From assembly GCA_029259935.1 (NCBI GenBank), contig JAJDEH010000238.1:1-49439 (forward strand): a stretch of DNA of 49,439 bases. The letters run 5' to 3'. This document shows positions 16,474-25,727 of this stretch, piece after piece. The first letter of the stretch is position 1. Each line of letters begins with the position of its first letter. The DNA is from Planctomycetota bacterium. GTDB taxonomy: Bacteria; Planctomycetota; Planctomycetia; Pirellulales; Pirellulaceae. The translations under genes were made by a program, and so were the position numbers. The notes under the pieces were generated by a model. It had not been told where the DNA came from. It saw only the letters and a list, made by a program, of their open reading frames with translations, and did no database searches.

Positions 16474-17760
16474 TCAATTGAACCAAAACGCGAAGCCGAA
16501 AAATTCGCCGCCGAAAGTGCGCATCAAGCGTTGCCAGGTTTCGGTGTCGGTCAGTTCGCCCTTTTCCAGATAGGGCGTCGCGCCGGTGCCGCTGACCCAC
16601 ATCACCAAATCGAACCGCCGCGGCTCGGTGAACACACGCCGCAGATTCACGCCCCGCTTCATCGCAAAAACTTCTTCCGGACGATCGCGATATCCGCGCC
16701 AAAACGGGACCAGTTTTTGCCCTCGCAGCAGCGCTTCCGATTCGTCAAGGAACTCGTGCCAGCCATCGACCAACTCCTGACGAACGCGAACGTTGGGAAT
16801 GACGCCCGTTTGTTTGGGATTGGGCAGCCATTCGTCATCGTCGTCGGTTTCGGAGAGGATTCGTGTCCATGAAGCACGGCTTTGAGCCACCATGGCTTGC
16901 AGATGCTTGAGCGCGCTCTGCATTCGCTCGGGCTCAACCACTTCAAAGTTGATTAGGTGAATCGCGGCGACGGCGTCGGCGATCAAACGAAAGTCAAAGC
17001 CACGAAAAACGTCGGCCGTATTTTCGTCGGCCAGGAAGGTGTGTGGAGTTTTGACTTTGGGATAGACCAAGTGCCCGCAGCGCTCAAACAGCTCTTGCCA
17101 ATCATGGGCCAACACGACATCACAGAACGACATCAGCAAATGACAGTAGCCGCGCAGCCAATGCACGTCGCCCCCATCGAAGGCAATACGAAACTCCCTG
17201 CCCGCGGCTTCGTCGACGCGCCGGTTGAACATGGCGAAGATTCTCCAGAAAGTCTCTTCATCGCTGGCCGCGCCGTCGCCGTCTAGGTCGAGCCGTATGC
17301 GGCCGAAATGGATCGGCACTTTGACGTCCGTGGAGTCCACCTTGGCCAGCGTCGCTTCAGCCACCTTGAGGTCGCTCGCCAGGCGGCTGAAAATCTCTCG
17401 ACACTTCTCATAAGTTAGCTCTTGAGGAGCCTCGTTCCTTGGAACGGGCAGCCGCAGAAATGGAACGGCTCGAGTCCGATGGTGCAGGAGCCCATATTGG
17501 TGCTGAGATTGACCGAGGCTTTCCACCGACTGGATGAACTGCAATATCCCCAAGCTAAACCGCGCCTCGTCGTCGTCCGGGTTCTTCTCCAACGCGGCTG
17601 TCAGTTCTTTCGCGCCCTCGGCAATTTTTCCAGATTCCAAAAAAGCTTCCAGATCGGTTTCGGCCCGCGCTTGGCTCTGACAGAAAATGAACGTCGATCC
17701 AACGAGAACAGTCAAAAACTGTACGACGGGCGTGTTGCGCAAATGGGTGGGGCGGTTCAT
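16474..17760 (-). CDS. Secreted protein of unknown function with an EF-hand loop
   Basis: 428 aa from ATG 17760, chosen because AGGAGCG lies just upstream and a signal peptide follows (MNRPTHLRNTPVVQFLTVLVGSTF, cut near QARAE). After it comes a TPR-like helical pair (LESGKIAEGAKELTAALEKNPDDDEARFSLGI). Around residue 150 is DLDGDGAASDEE, a textbook EF-hand loop with D at 1, 3, 5, G at 6 and E at 12. The rest is helical with several Trp/Phe-rich segments and no family I recognise. It is divergent from the M81 gene across 193 bases. Likely periplasmic and calcium-binding; role unknown. Confidence 0.75.
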   Translation of the reverse strand: MNRPTHLRNTPVVQFLTVLVGSTFIFCQSQARAETDLEAFLESGKIAEGAKELTAALEKNPDDDEARFSLGILQFIQSVESLGQSQHQYGLLHHRTRAVPFLRLPVPRNEAPQELTYEKCREIFSRLASDLKVAEATLAKVDSTDVKVPIHFGRIRLDLDGDGAASDEETFWRIFAMFNRRVDEAAGREFRIAFDGGDVHWLRGYCHLLMSFCDVVLAHDWQELFERCGHLVYPKVKTPHTFLADENTADVFRGFDFRLIADAVAAIHLINFEVVEPERMQSALKHLQAMVAQSRASWTRILSETDDDDEWLPNPKQTGVIPNVRVRQELVDGWHEFLDESEALLRGQKLVPFWRGYRDRPEEVFAMKRGVNLRRVFTEPRRFDLVMWVSGTGATPYLEKGELTDTETWQRLMRTFGGEFFGFAFWFN

Positions 17761-17953
17761 ACCTGGCGCTCCTGAAGGTAAAAAAGGTGGGGAAATGCGG
17801 ACAGCGGGATCTTCGCGGCGCACAGTGTGCCCGATATCCTTGGTTGTTTCAGCAACTTTGATGCCAACTGAAATGCCGGCCCACAAGCGGCGCGCGTCGG
17901 AACGCGATAAGATATCTGGCTCGATAAAACTGCCCAGAAAAGGAAAATCTAAC

Positions 17954-19447
17954 ATGCGAGTTGGCATTCTTGTCCTGCAGCATGAATCGAATACGTTCAT
18001 TCAGCAGCCAACCACTTTGCAAGACTTCGAGCAGGAAACGCTGCTTGAGGGCGATCCGATTCGTGAAAAGTTCGAGTCGTCGCATCACGAAGTGGGCGGC
18101 TTTTTCGAGGGCTTGCGGCAGCACAACGAGACTTCGCCCGGCGAGGCGATCGAGGCCGTGCCGATTTTTGCCGCGCGAGCCTTGCCGTCGGGCGCGGTGA
18201 CGACCGATGCGTTTGAAGAATTATTGCGCCGCATGTTCAACCGGCTGAGCGCTGCCGGCAAGCTGGACGGTATGTTGGTCGCGCCACATGGAGCCATGGT
18301 GGCCGAATCGCACGGCGACGCGGACGGCCACTGGCTATCGCGGCTGCGCGAACAAGTGGGGCCCGATCTGCCGATCATCGGCACCATCGATCCTCATTGC
18401 AATCTTTCGCCCGCGATGGTCGAAAGCTGCGACGCGCTGACCGCCTATCGCAGTAACCCGCACCTAGACCAGCGCCAGCGGGGTTTGGAAGCGGCCTCGC
18501 TGATGGTCCGCACGCTGCGGGGCGAAATTCGGCCGACAGTGCGGGCCGAGTTTCCGCCGCTGGCCATTAACATCGAACGCCAATTGACCAGCGAACCGCA
18601 TTTACAGCCGCTGTACGAATTGGCCGACCGTCAACTTGAGTCCGACAAAGTCCTGACCAACAGCATCGTGTTGGGTTTTCCCTATTCGGACGTGGCCGAA
18701 ATGGGATCAGCGACCATTTGCGTTACCGATGACGATGCCGAACTGGCCGGCAACTCGGCCAAAGAACTTGCCGACTGGCTATGGAACCACCGTGAAGATG
18801 TGGTCGGGCAGATGATCAGCATTGAAGAAGCTTTGGCGCGGGCGGCAAACGCCTCCGGGCCCGTCTGTCTGCTCGACATGGGCGACAACGTCGGCGGCGG
18901 CTCGGCGGCGGACGGCACATTCTTGGCGCACGCCATTCGGGAAGGCGGATGTAGCGACGCGTTCGTCTGCCTGTACGACCCCGAGTCGGTGCACATCGCA
19001 CAGCAGGCAGGTGTCGGCGCGAGTGTCGAGCTTTCGGTGGGGGGCAAAGTCGACGATCAGCACGGACTGCCGCTAACGGCGTCGTTTCGCGTCCGTTCGA
19101 TGCACGATGGTCGATTCAGCGAATCGCAAGTTCGCCACGGAGGCTATACCCAATTCGATCAAGGACTGACCGTGGTCGTCGAGACCGATCCCAAAATGAC
19201 CGTCATGCTGACCACCAAACGCATGACGCCATTCAGTTTGCAGCAGATCATCAGTTGCGACTTGGATCCCAGCCGCTTTCGAATCCTGGTGGCCAAAGGG
19301 GTCAATGCCCCGGTGGCCGCTTACCGGGAAGTTTGTTCCGACTTGATCCGCGTCAACACACCCGGTTCGACTTGTGCGGACATGTTGCAACTGGACTTCA
19401 AGTCGCGCCGCCAGCCGTTGTTTCCATTTGAATGCGATGCCCAATAG
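17954..19447 (+). CDS. M81 family metallopeptidase (MlrC-like), copy 1
   Basis: 497 aa from ATG 17954, which has AAAGGA nine bases upstream; longer readings run into the divergent promoter region. The family is named for microcystinase C, which hydrolyses linear peptides with unusual residues. Zinc-site signatures are present: HESNTF at residues 10-15, GTIDPHCN with D146 and H148, and NPHLDQR with H170. The MlrC C-terminal domain follows (LLDMGDNVGGGSAADGT). No signal peptide, so cytoplasmic. The downstream Nramp-like gene overlaps or abuts its stop, suggesting the transporter supplies or exports the substrate. Sequence of residues is only partly shared with the second copy at 42555. Confidence 0.88.
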   Translation: MRVGILVLQHESNTFIQQPTTLQDFEQETLLEGDPIREKFESSHHEVGGFFEGLRQHNETSPGEAIEAVPIFAARALPSGAVTTDAFEELLRRMFNRLSAAGKLDGMLVAPHGAMVAESHGDADGHWLSRLREQVGPDLPIIGTIDPHCNLSPAMVESCDALTAYRSNPHLDQRQRGLEAASLMVRTLRGEIRPTVRAEFPPLAINIERQLTSEPHLQPLYELADRQLESDKVLTNSIVLGFPYSDVAEMGSATICVTDDDAELAGNSAKELADWLWNHREDVVGQMISIEEALARAANASGPVCLLDMGDNVGGGSAADGTFLAHAIREGGCSDAFVCLYDPESVHIAQQAGVGASVELSVGGKVDDQHGLPLTASFRVRSMHDGRFSESQVRHGGYTQFDQGLTVVVETDPKMTVMLTTKRMTPFSLQQIISCDLDPSRFRILVAKGVNAPVAAYREVCSDLIRVNTPGSTCADMLQLDFKSRRQPLFPFECDAQ

Positions 19448-19451
19448 TCCT

Positions 19452-20849
19452 ATGACAAAGACTGACAAAGAATCTCAAGACGGAATCAAGCTGCCTCCAC
19501 GCACCTGGCTGGGTGTTCTGGGAGCGATCGGGCCGGGGATTGTCGTCATTGGTTCGGTGATGGGATCGGGCGAACTGATCAACACACCCAAACAGGCGGC
19601 CAAGTTTGGATTCGTCTTGCTGTGGGTGGTGATCATCTCGTGCGTGATCAAGTACTTTCTGCAGATCGAAATCGGCCGGCACACGTTGGCTCATGATCGC
19701 ACGCCGTTGGAATCGTTCAACAGCCTGCCGTTTCCGCGATTTCGTGGCACGTCGTGGTTGGGATTGATTTTCGTTTTTTCCACGATTCCCACTTCGTTGG
19801 CGTTCGCCGGCATTTTGGGCGCAACGGCCGGATTGATGGATGCGCTGATGCCGCTGTCGGCCAACGATCGCAATTCCGAGATTATCTGGATGGTGATCCT
19901 ATCATTCGTCGTGCTCGCAATTCTGTGGCGGGATGTTTATCTCGAAATGGAAAAACTGGTCACCTTCCTGGTACTCGGATTCAGCATCTCGGTCGTAGTG
20001 GCCATGTGCCTGATTCAAAGAACTGAATATCAAATTACGGGCGACCAAGTGATGTCCGGCCTGACCTTTTCCTTGGGCGACAACACTCTCGCCGCTTCGT
20101 TTGCCGTGATCAGCCTGATGGGCGCATTGGGCGCCACCTCCAACGAACTGTTCATGTACCCGTATTGGATTTTAGAAAAGGGATATACGAAGTTCGTCGG
20201 CTCGCCGAAAAGCAAGGGCTGGACCGAGCGAACTCGCGGTTGGATTCGCATCATGCAGATCGACGTGGGGGTCTGCACGGCGCTGACCACGGTGATCACG
20301 GCGGCCTACTTTTTGATCGGCGCATCGGTGTTGCACGCCATGGTTGCCGATGGAACGGTCGATCTCGAAGAATCGGACATCGTGGACCAACTGGCCGCGA
20401 TGTTTACGGAGACTTACGGCGGCTGGTCGCGGATTGTGTTTCTGATCGGCGCGTTCTGCACTTTGTTTTCAACGATGATCGTGGGCATCGCCGCCTTTGG
20501 CAGAATGTGGGGCGATACGTTAACCAGCCTCAAGGTAATTCCGGCCAACGACCCCGCCAAACTGCGCCGCGGGCACCGCATTGTCGAGTTGATTTATTTG
20601 GTCGTCGTGCTGCCGATTGCCGTGTTCTCGCCCAACCCAGCCTGGAACGTCATATTGGGGCAGTTCTTTGCCGGCTTAATCGGCACGCCGCTGCTGATGG
20701 TCGCCATTTGCTGGATGGCGTTTCGGACGGACAAGCGCGTCCGCATGGGACGAATCGCGGCCACGTGCCTAATCCTCTCGGTGTTGGTGATCGTCGCCTG
20801 CCTGCTGTTCGGAAGCGTGAGTGGCTTGTGGAATCGATGGTTCGGCTAA
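19452..20849 (+). CDS. Atypical Nramp-family transporter
   Basis: Multi-pass membrane protein of 465 aa with about eleven hydrophobic helices. An alternative ATG at 19437 would overlap the M81 stop. The first helix reads GAIGPGIVVIGSVMGSGELI, which aligns with Nramp helix 1 but replaces the metal-binding DPGN by GPGI. Helix 6 reads GALGATSNELFMYPYWILEKGY, where canonical family members have a Met-Pro-His motif. It is therefore a divergent member, possibly moving something other than Mn/Fe. A weak CTCG-aaata-CGAG-TTTTTC hairpin follows the stop. Start within 15 bases of the M81 stop implies co-transcription. Confidence 0.8.
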   Translation: MTKTDKESQDGIKLPPRTWLGVLGAIGPGIVVIGSVMGSGELINTPKQAAKFGFVLLWVVIISCVIKYFLQIEIGRHTLAHDRTPLESFNSLPFPRFRGTSWLGLIFVFSTIPTSLAFAGILGATAGLMDALMPLSANDRNSEIIWMVILSFVVLAILWRDVYLEMEKLVTFLVLGFSISVVVAMCLIQRTEYQITGDQVMSGLTFSLGDNTLAASFAVISLMGALGATSNELFMYPYWILEKGYTKFVGSPKSKGWTERTRGWIRIMQIDVGVCTALTTVITAAYFLIGASVLHAMVADGTVDLEESDIVDQLAAMFTETYGGWSRIVFLIGAFCTLFSTMIVGIAAFGRMWGDTLTSLKVIPANDPAKLRRGHRIVELIYLVVVLPIAVFSPNPAWNVILGQFFAGLIGTPLLMVAICWMAFRTDKRVRMGRIAATCLILSVLVIVACLLFGSVSGLWNRWFG

Positions 20850-20895
20850 GTTAATTCGAATCCGAATCTCGAAATACGAGTTTTTCTGCGCGCGG

Positions 20896-22269
20896 CTAAG
20901 CGAGAATCTCCCGCACCACTCGGCCTTCGACGTCGGTCAACCGGAAGTCGCGGCCGGCGTAGCGGTACGTCAGCCGCTCGTGGTCGATTCCCAACAAATG
21001 CAGGATCGTGGCGTGCAGATCGTGAATATGCACGCGGTTGTGGATTGAACGAAAACCGAAGTCGTCGGTCTCGCCCCAGGTCATGCCGCCTTTCACTCCG
21101 CCACCGGCCATCCACATGGTGAAACCGTAATGATTGTGGTCGCGGCCGCCTCCTTCGGTGGTCGGAGTGCGGCCGAATTCGCCGCCCCAAATCACCAGCG
21201 TGTCGTCAAGCATGCCGCGTTGCTTCAAATCGCGCAGCAGTGCGGCCATCGGCCGGTCCGCGTCGAGGCAGCGTTCCCGGGCCCGCTTGTCGTGGTCGTT
21301 ATGCGTGTCCCAAGGTTGCCCGTTGCCGTAATAGACTTGTGTGTATCGAACGCCGCGCTCGGCCAACCGCCGGGCCAGCAGGCAGGCGTTGGCAAAATGT
21401 CCCTGGCCATATTCCTCGCGGACCGACTTCGTTTCGCGATCGAGATCGAATGCTTCGGTTGCTTCGAACTGCATGCGGAAAGCCGTCTCCATCGCTCGCA
21501 GGCGCGCTTCTAGCATTCCATCCGGCCCGCGGCTGTCAAGGTGCTTTTGATTCAATCGCTGCATTAACGCCAGTTGCTGGCGTTGTTGGTCGAGCGAACC
21601 GCGCCGCTGGATGAACGGAATCAGTTTGTCCGGTTGCAGACTGGAATGGTTGATGTAGGTTCCTTGATGTTCTCCCGGCAGGAAGGCGCTCGACCACAGC
21701 ACGGAAAATCGCACGGGCCGCCCGGGGCACAGAACGACGTAGGCTGGCAGATTGTTATTTTCGGTTCCCAAGCCGTAAGAGATCCACGATCCCATGCTGG
21801 GCCGCGTGGGGATGATGGTGCCGTTGTTCATCAGCAGCAAGGCCGGACCATGATTCGGGTTGTCGCTGTGGACGGAACGCAGCACGCACATGTCGTCGAT
21901 ACAGGTCGACAATCGCGGTAGCAATTCGCTGACGGGAACGCCGCTTTCGCCGGCGGGCGTAAAGCGAAAAGGCGAAGGCCGCAAGCCGGCGGTCTTTCGT
22001 TCAGTGCGCAGGTCGACGGCGGCAGGCCGCTGGCCGGCGAACTTTTTGGTGAGTGGTTTGGGGTCGAACAGATCGGGGGAATAAGGCCCGCCGTTCATAA
22101 ACAACTGAATCACGCGTTTGGCGCGGGGAGCAAAATGAGTTTCTTGGCGGTCGGCGGCCAGCGCTTCGGCGAGCCCCACCGCGCCCAAACTGCCGCCCAT
22201 TGCGGCAATCATCTGACGACGGGACAAGCCGCCGGGGATTGCGTCGCGATGGCTATGCGTGTTGTTCAT
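20896..22269 (-). CDS. DUF1501 domain secreted protein
   Basis: 457 aa, sulfatase-like alpha/beta fold protein of the planctomycete DUF1501 family, function not established. Start set to ATG 22269 because AAGGAGG at 22281-22287 is correctly spaced for it; an in-frame GTG at 22281 sits inside the ribosome site. A Tat-type signal is present (SRRQMIAAMGGSLGAVGLAEAL). Family segments include LFMNGGPYSPDLFDPKP, LRSVHSDNPNHGPA, VIWGGEFGRTP and RDHNHYGFTMWMAGGGVKGG. The paired DUF1549/DUF1553 gene lies just upstream on the same strand, the arrangement usual in planctomycetes. Confidence 0.92.
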   Translation of the reverse strand: MNNTHSHRDAIPGGLSRRQMIAAMGGSLGAVGLAEALAADRQETHFAPRAKRVIQLFMNGGPYSPDLFDPKPLTKKFAGQRPAAVDLRTERKTAGLRPSPFRFTPAGESGVPVSELLPRLSTCIDDMCVLRSVHSDNPNHGPALLLMNNGTIIPTRPSMGSWISYGLGTENNNLPAYVVLCPGRPVRFSVLWSSAFLPGEHQGTYINHSSLQPDKLIPFIQRRGSLDQQRQQLALMQRLNQKHLDSRGPDGMLEARLRAMETAFRMQFEATEAFDLDRETKSVREEYGQGHFANACLLARRLAERGVRYTQVYYGNGQPWDTHNDHDKRARERCLDADRPMAALLRDLKQRGMLDDTLVIWGGEFGRTPTTEGGGRDHNHYGFTMWMAGGGVKGGMTWGETDDFGFRSIHNRVHIHDLHATILHLLGIDHERLTYRYAGRDFRLTDVEGRVVREILA

Positions 22270-22280
22270 GATCTGGTTCA

Positions 22281-22287
22281 CCTCCTT
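22281..22287 (-). promoter_or_regulatory. Shine-Dalgarno AAGGAGG deciding the DUF1501 start
   Basis: A full AAGGAGG on the minus strand lies 11 bases before ATG 22269. The alternative GTG overlaps its last base and cannot be the start. Confidence 0.75.
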
Positions 22288-22485
22288 GCCCTGTCGCTCT
22301 CCTTCTTACCAAGGAGGGGCTAGGGGAGGTTCTTTTTCTTCCTTCGACCTTCATCATTCCGTGTTCGATATTCGATATTGATCTATTAATCTCTGGGTGA
22401 ATTCGCAGCTCTACTAGCGATGCGTCGCGACCCCCTCTAACTCCCCCTCTAACTCCCCCTTGGCAAGGGGGAGAACCGGGCGGGC
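22286..22485. repeat. Intergenic C-rich/hairpin repeats between the PSD1 gene and DUF1501 gene
   Basis: The 216-base gap contains a tandem CTAACTCCCCCT repeat at about 22437-22458, a CCCCCTT-ggc-AAGGGGG hairpin near 22455-22471, and a CTCCTT-cttacc-AAGGAG hairpin near 22301-22318. A degenerate relative (CCCCCTTGCCAAAGG) occurs near 9274. These resemble dispersed genomic repeats. No gene is seen. Confidence 0.5.
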
Positions 22486-24825
22486 TCAGTCCACGAACGT
22501 GAATTCGTTTAAGCCAAGCAACGAATGCACATAGGCCGACCAACGGTCGACATCTGTTTGAGCGAAACTGTTTGCGGATTCAATAAACTCCAAGCCGACC
22601 GACAGCTCGTCGTCGCTGGGCAAACGCGAGAACAGGCGCAAGTAGACAGAATCAATTCGCGATCCCCCTTTCGGCAACTCCATCAAACGAGCGGCGAGCG
22701 CTTTAGCCTGCTGGTGAACAAACGGTCCATTCAGCACAAATAGCTGCTGCAGCGGGGTGGTGGTTGGTGTCCGGTTCGGACTGTGTGACGTGGGTTCCGG
22801 AAAATCAAATATGCGCAGCATCGGTTCCAGTTCGCGACGCGCGATCAGGCCGTAAATCGTTCGACGCCGATTGTTCGCGTCGCCCAGCGCGATCGCGGGG
22901 CCTCCAAACCGGGTGTCATGGTTTCCTGCCACGAACTGCATCGCATCTCGCCACGATTCGACATCCAGCCGCTTACGGTCCCTACGCCACAGCAGGCGAT
23001 TTTCCGGATCTCTTTTCTGGGCATGTTGGTTGAACTGGCTCGCTTGACGATAGGTGGCCGAAAGCACGATGTCTCGACGAAGCGATTTTACGGACCAGTT
23101 CCGACCGACCAGCCGCAGGGCCAGCCAATCGAGCAACTCCGAATGAGTCGGCCGTTCCCCTTGCGCCCCAAAGTTGCTGGACGTGCGAACGAGGCCGTTT
23201 CCAAAATGCTGTTCCCAAACGCGGTTGGCAATGACGCGCGCCGTGAGCGGCCCGGCTTCGGCGAACAGCGCTTCGGCAAGTTCCGCCCGGCCACTCCCCT
23301 TGCGGAAACCGCGACGCTGGCTGGTTTGCTCACCGGCGGTTCCGGTAAACACCGTAAAGAACCCGCGTGGAATCACATCGCCCGTGTTCCTCGGGCTGCC
23401 GCGGCGAAACAACGGCAAATCTCGCGACTCGCCGCGCCGATATTCGAGCTTCGTCGCGTCGGGGCCATTGGGAAGCACATGAATGCTCGACTCTTCCACC
23501 GCATGCACCCAATTGGCATCGAAGCCGGGTGTGCCGGCGCGAATGGATTCCATCTGCTGCTTGATCTCGGCGGACTTCTCCTTGGTCGCCCCTTTCAATT
23601 GGGCTTCCAATTTTTCAACTTGCTTTTTGGCCACCATCGCGATCTCGGCCTGCTTGGCCGGCAGCAAGGGGCGATCGACAAGTTGCGTACTGGCAAAGAC
23701 ACCCGCCAGCGCGTAGTAGTCGTCCATCGTCACCGGATCAAACTTGTGGTCATGACACCGGGCACAGGCCGCCGTTAAGCCGAGAAACGTCCGGCAGACG
23801 GCGTCAATTCGCTCGTCCCATTCTTCGGCGACCACCGTCTTGATGACGTCGGGTGCCAGTCGCAGTTCTTTCCAATAGGTGGGGCTGAGCCCCAGGAAGC
23901 CGAGCGCGGCCAATTCCTCGGGTTGCGTGTCGGGGATCAAATCGGCGGCCAACTGCAGGCGGACAAACCGGTCGTAGGGCACATCGCGATTCATGGCGTC
24001 GATCACCCAATCGCGATAAAGCCAGGCCTTACCGGTCGACTTCAGCCAAGAGGCCGTCTTGTCGGTGTATCGGGCTAGGTCGAGCCAAGGCCGTGCCGAT
24101 CGCTCGCCGTAGTGCGGCGAAGCAAGCAATTGGTCCACTTGTCGTTCCACGGCGTCCGCGCGCCGGTCGGCAAGGAAAGCCTGCAAGCGGTCGGGAGTGG
24201 GCGGAAGTCCGGTGAGGTCAAAGCAAAGGCGACGCAGAATTACGTGCCGCTCCGCTTCCGCTTGGGGCACCAATTCTTTGCCTTGCAGCTTGCCGTGTAC
24301 AAAGGTGTCAGCCACCGACCGCTGCCAACGGCTGGCAGCGCGGGTCTTGATCGGAGCCGCCTTTAAGGCTTGAAACGACCAAAAGTCCTTACCTTGTTTT
24401 GTGCTTTTCGGTTTTTCTTTGGTTGGTTCCGAGTCACCGTAATCGGGGATATCCCCGCCCATTTGGACCCACTGGGTGACAACTCGAATCTGCGGTTCCT
24501 CAAGCTTTCCCGATGGCGGCATTTCCAAGTCATCGTGTTCGTAGCGGATCGCTTGCACGATCAGGCTCTGCTTCGGCTCGCCGGCCTCGAGCAGGGGTCC
24601 GCGTTCGCCTCCCTGTTCCAATCCCGCGCTGGAATCGAGCGCCAAGCCCCCGTTTTCCCCGGCCGACTTGGCATTGTGGCACTCGTAGCAATGTTCGACC
24701 AAGACTGGTCGGACTCGTTTTTCGAAGAACTCCTCGACTTCCTCGGCCCGCGTGAAATCGAGGCCGAGCGTCCCGCAAGCCCCGGCAAGTAAGACGATCA
24801 GCGGCAGAATTCGAGGGCAGTTCAT
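22486..24825 (-). CDS. Planctomycete cytochrome C / DUF1549 / DUF1553 domain protein
   Basis: 779 aa from ATG 24825, which starts a signal peptide (MNCPRILPLIVLLAGACGTL); longer readings do not. After it comes a PSCyt1 cytochrome-like domain with the haem-type motif HCYECH and the usual LEMPPSGKLEEPQI. DUF1549 follows (LCFDLTGLPPTPDRLQAFL, ASPHYGERSARPWLDLARYTD), with a second CARCHDHKFDP motif near residue 290. The C-terminal half is DUF1553 (VIANRVWEQHFGNGLVRTSSNFG, EPTSHSPNRTPTTTPLQQL). Secreted, probably electron-transfer or carbohydrate-related in planctomycetes; the precise role is not known. It pairs with the downstream DUF1501 gene. Confidence 0.93.
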   Translation of the reverse strand: MNCPRILPLIVLLAGACGTLGLDFTRAEEVEEFFEKRVRPVLVEHCYECHNAKSAGENGGLALDSSAGLEQGGERGPLLEAGEPKQSLIVQAIRYEHDDLEMPPSGKLEEPQIRVVTQWVQMGGDIPDYGDSEPTKEKPKSTKQGKDFWSFQALKAAPIKTRAASRWQRSVADTFVHGKLQGKELVPQAEAERHVILRRLCFDLTGLPPTPDRLQAFLADRRADAVERQVDQLLASPHYGERSARPWLDLARYTDKTASWLKSTGKAWLYRDWVIDAMNRDVPYDRFVRLQLAADLIPDTQPEELAALGFLGLSPTYWKELRLAPDVIKTVVAEEWDERIDAVCRTFLGLTAACARCHDHKFDPVTMDDYYALAGVFASTQLVDRPLLPAKQAEIAMVAKKQVEKLEAQLKGATKEKSAEIKQQMESIRAGTPGFDANWVHAVEESSIHVLPNGPDATKLEYRRGESRDLPLFRRGSPRNTGDVIPRGFFTVFTGTAGEQTSQRRGFRKGSGRAELAEALFAEAGPLTARVIANRVWEQHFGNGLVRTSSNFGAQGERPTHSELLDWLALRLVGRNWSVKSLRRDIVLSATYRQASQFNQHAQKRDPENRLLWRRDRKRLDVESWRDAMQFVAGNHDTRFGGPAIALGDANNRRRTIYGLIARRELEPMLRIFDFPEPTSHSPNRTPTTTPLQQLFVLNGPFVHQQAKALAARLMELPKGGSRIDSVYLRLFSRLPSDDELSVGLEFIESANSFAQTDVDRWSAYVHSLLGLNEFTFVD

Positions 24826-25189
24826 GAGGAAGCCAGTCGGCACGGCTGGATTCGGGGCGTGATAACCACTTAGGGACCCCATTATAGCCGAGATTCGAGG
24901 CCGCGCTAGAAGGAACCGCCCCGTCCGCATAAAATGTAGTAAACAAGGGCAGATTTGGGGTGCGGTGCAAGTCGTATGTTACAGAATCGTGAGTGCCCCG
25001 CTTGGCCTTGTCGCCGCGGTCGGTACGCCGTGGAGTTGGAGTACAGCTTTCAGGCTGAAGAGGGAGGCCAAAGCTGGACTGCGGCCCCAACGTCGCCAAG
25101 GGCCGCAGGCCCGCATCCCGGGTGCTGTCAGGTGCCCTTGCCCGTTGTGGCGCAAGAATTTAAGATGATCCGCTATGTCAGACGAAGGT
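24826..25189 (+). other. Gene-free stretch upstream of yajC with strong hairpins (possible ncRNA or repeat)
   Basis: No convincing coding frame exists in this divergent region. It includes a 9-bp stem CTGCGGCCC / GGGCCGCAG at 25079-25108, and an AGCTTTCAGGCTGAAG-like inverted segment near 25055. A terminator-like hairpin follows at 25190. I looked for signatures of tmRNA, RNase P RNA and SRP RNA and saw none. A dispersed repeat or an unrecognised small RNA both remain possible. Confidence 0.35.
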
Positions 25190-25227
25190 CGGCCCGGCGC
25201 ATGAGGATTGTCGGGCCGTTTTCTGTT
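25190..25227 (+). terminator. Rho-independent terminator-like hairpin before yajC
   Basis: CGGCCCG (25190-25196) pairs with CGGGCCG (25212-25218) and is followed by TTTTCTGTT. There is no plus-strand gene upstream that needs it, so it either ends a small RNA or attenuates the yajC-secDF leader. Confidence 0.55.
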
Positions 25228-25350
25228 CGTTGAAGGACTGGCCGAGGTTTACTGGATCCGCCGATCCAAAGATTCCGGTCCGGTCGACGAAGAGATCCTC
25301 AGACCCACAAACTCCCCCCAACTCGCATACATTCTCGGAATCCCTTTCCC

Positions 25351-25713
25351 ATGCAAACGTTGTTCGCCGATGCAGTGTGGAGTTTGTTCGGGCAAGGCGG
25401 CGAACAACCAGGCATGTACGGCATGATTCTGCCGGTTCTGATGATCGGCGCGCTGTTTTACTTCATGCTGATCTTGCCGCAGCGGCGTGAACAAAAACGG
25501 ATGAAGGGCATGCTCGACGCGCTCAAGAAGAATGATCGCGTCATCACGTCGGGGGGAATTTGGGGCGTCGTGGTCAATGTTCAAAAAGACTTTGTCACCA
25601 TCAAGATTGACGAGTCTTCCAATTCCAAGCTCAAAGTAGTTCGTTCGTCGATTTCGCGCGTCTTGACCGAAGACGACGAAGTTGAAAAGAGCGACAAAGA
25701 CACAAAGAAGTAA
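25351..25713 (+). CDS. yajC: Preprotein translocase subunit YajC
   Basis: Small accessory subunit of the Sec holotranslocon in the inner membrane. The 120 aa protein has one transmembrane helix (MILPVLMIGALFYFMLILP, residues 25-43) followed by the conserved RREQKRMKGMLDALKKNDRV and VITSGGIWGVVVNV. The charged C-terminus (EDDEVEKSDKDTKK) is family-like. It is 14 bases upstream of secDF, clearly one operon. Confidence 0.94.
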   Translation: MQTLFADAVWSLFGQGGEQPGMYGMILPVLMIGALFYFMLILPQRREQKRMKGMLDALKKNDRVITSGGIWGVVVNVQKDFVTIKIDESSNSKLKVVRSSISRVLTEDDEVEKSDKDTKK

Positions 25714-25727
25714 CGGAGTTTCCGGTG

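Noticed and set aside
22918..23778. 286-codon open frame on the plus strand
   Set aside because: It is antisense to the DUF1549/DUF1553 protein and has no recognisable content.
24955..25233. 92-codon open frame before yajC
   Set aside because: It crosses GC-rich hairpins and a terminator; it reads like a translated repeat and has no site.
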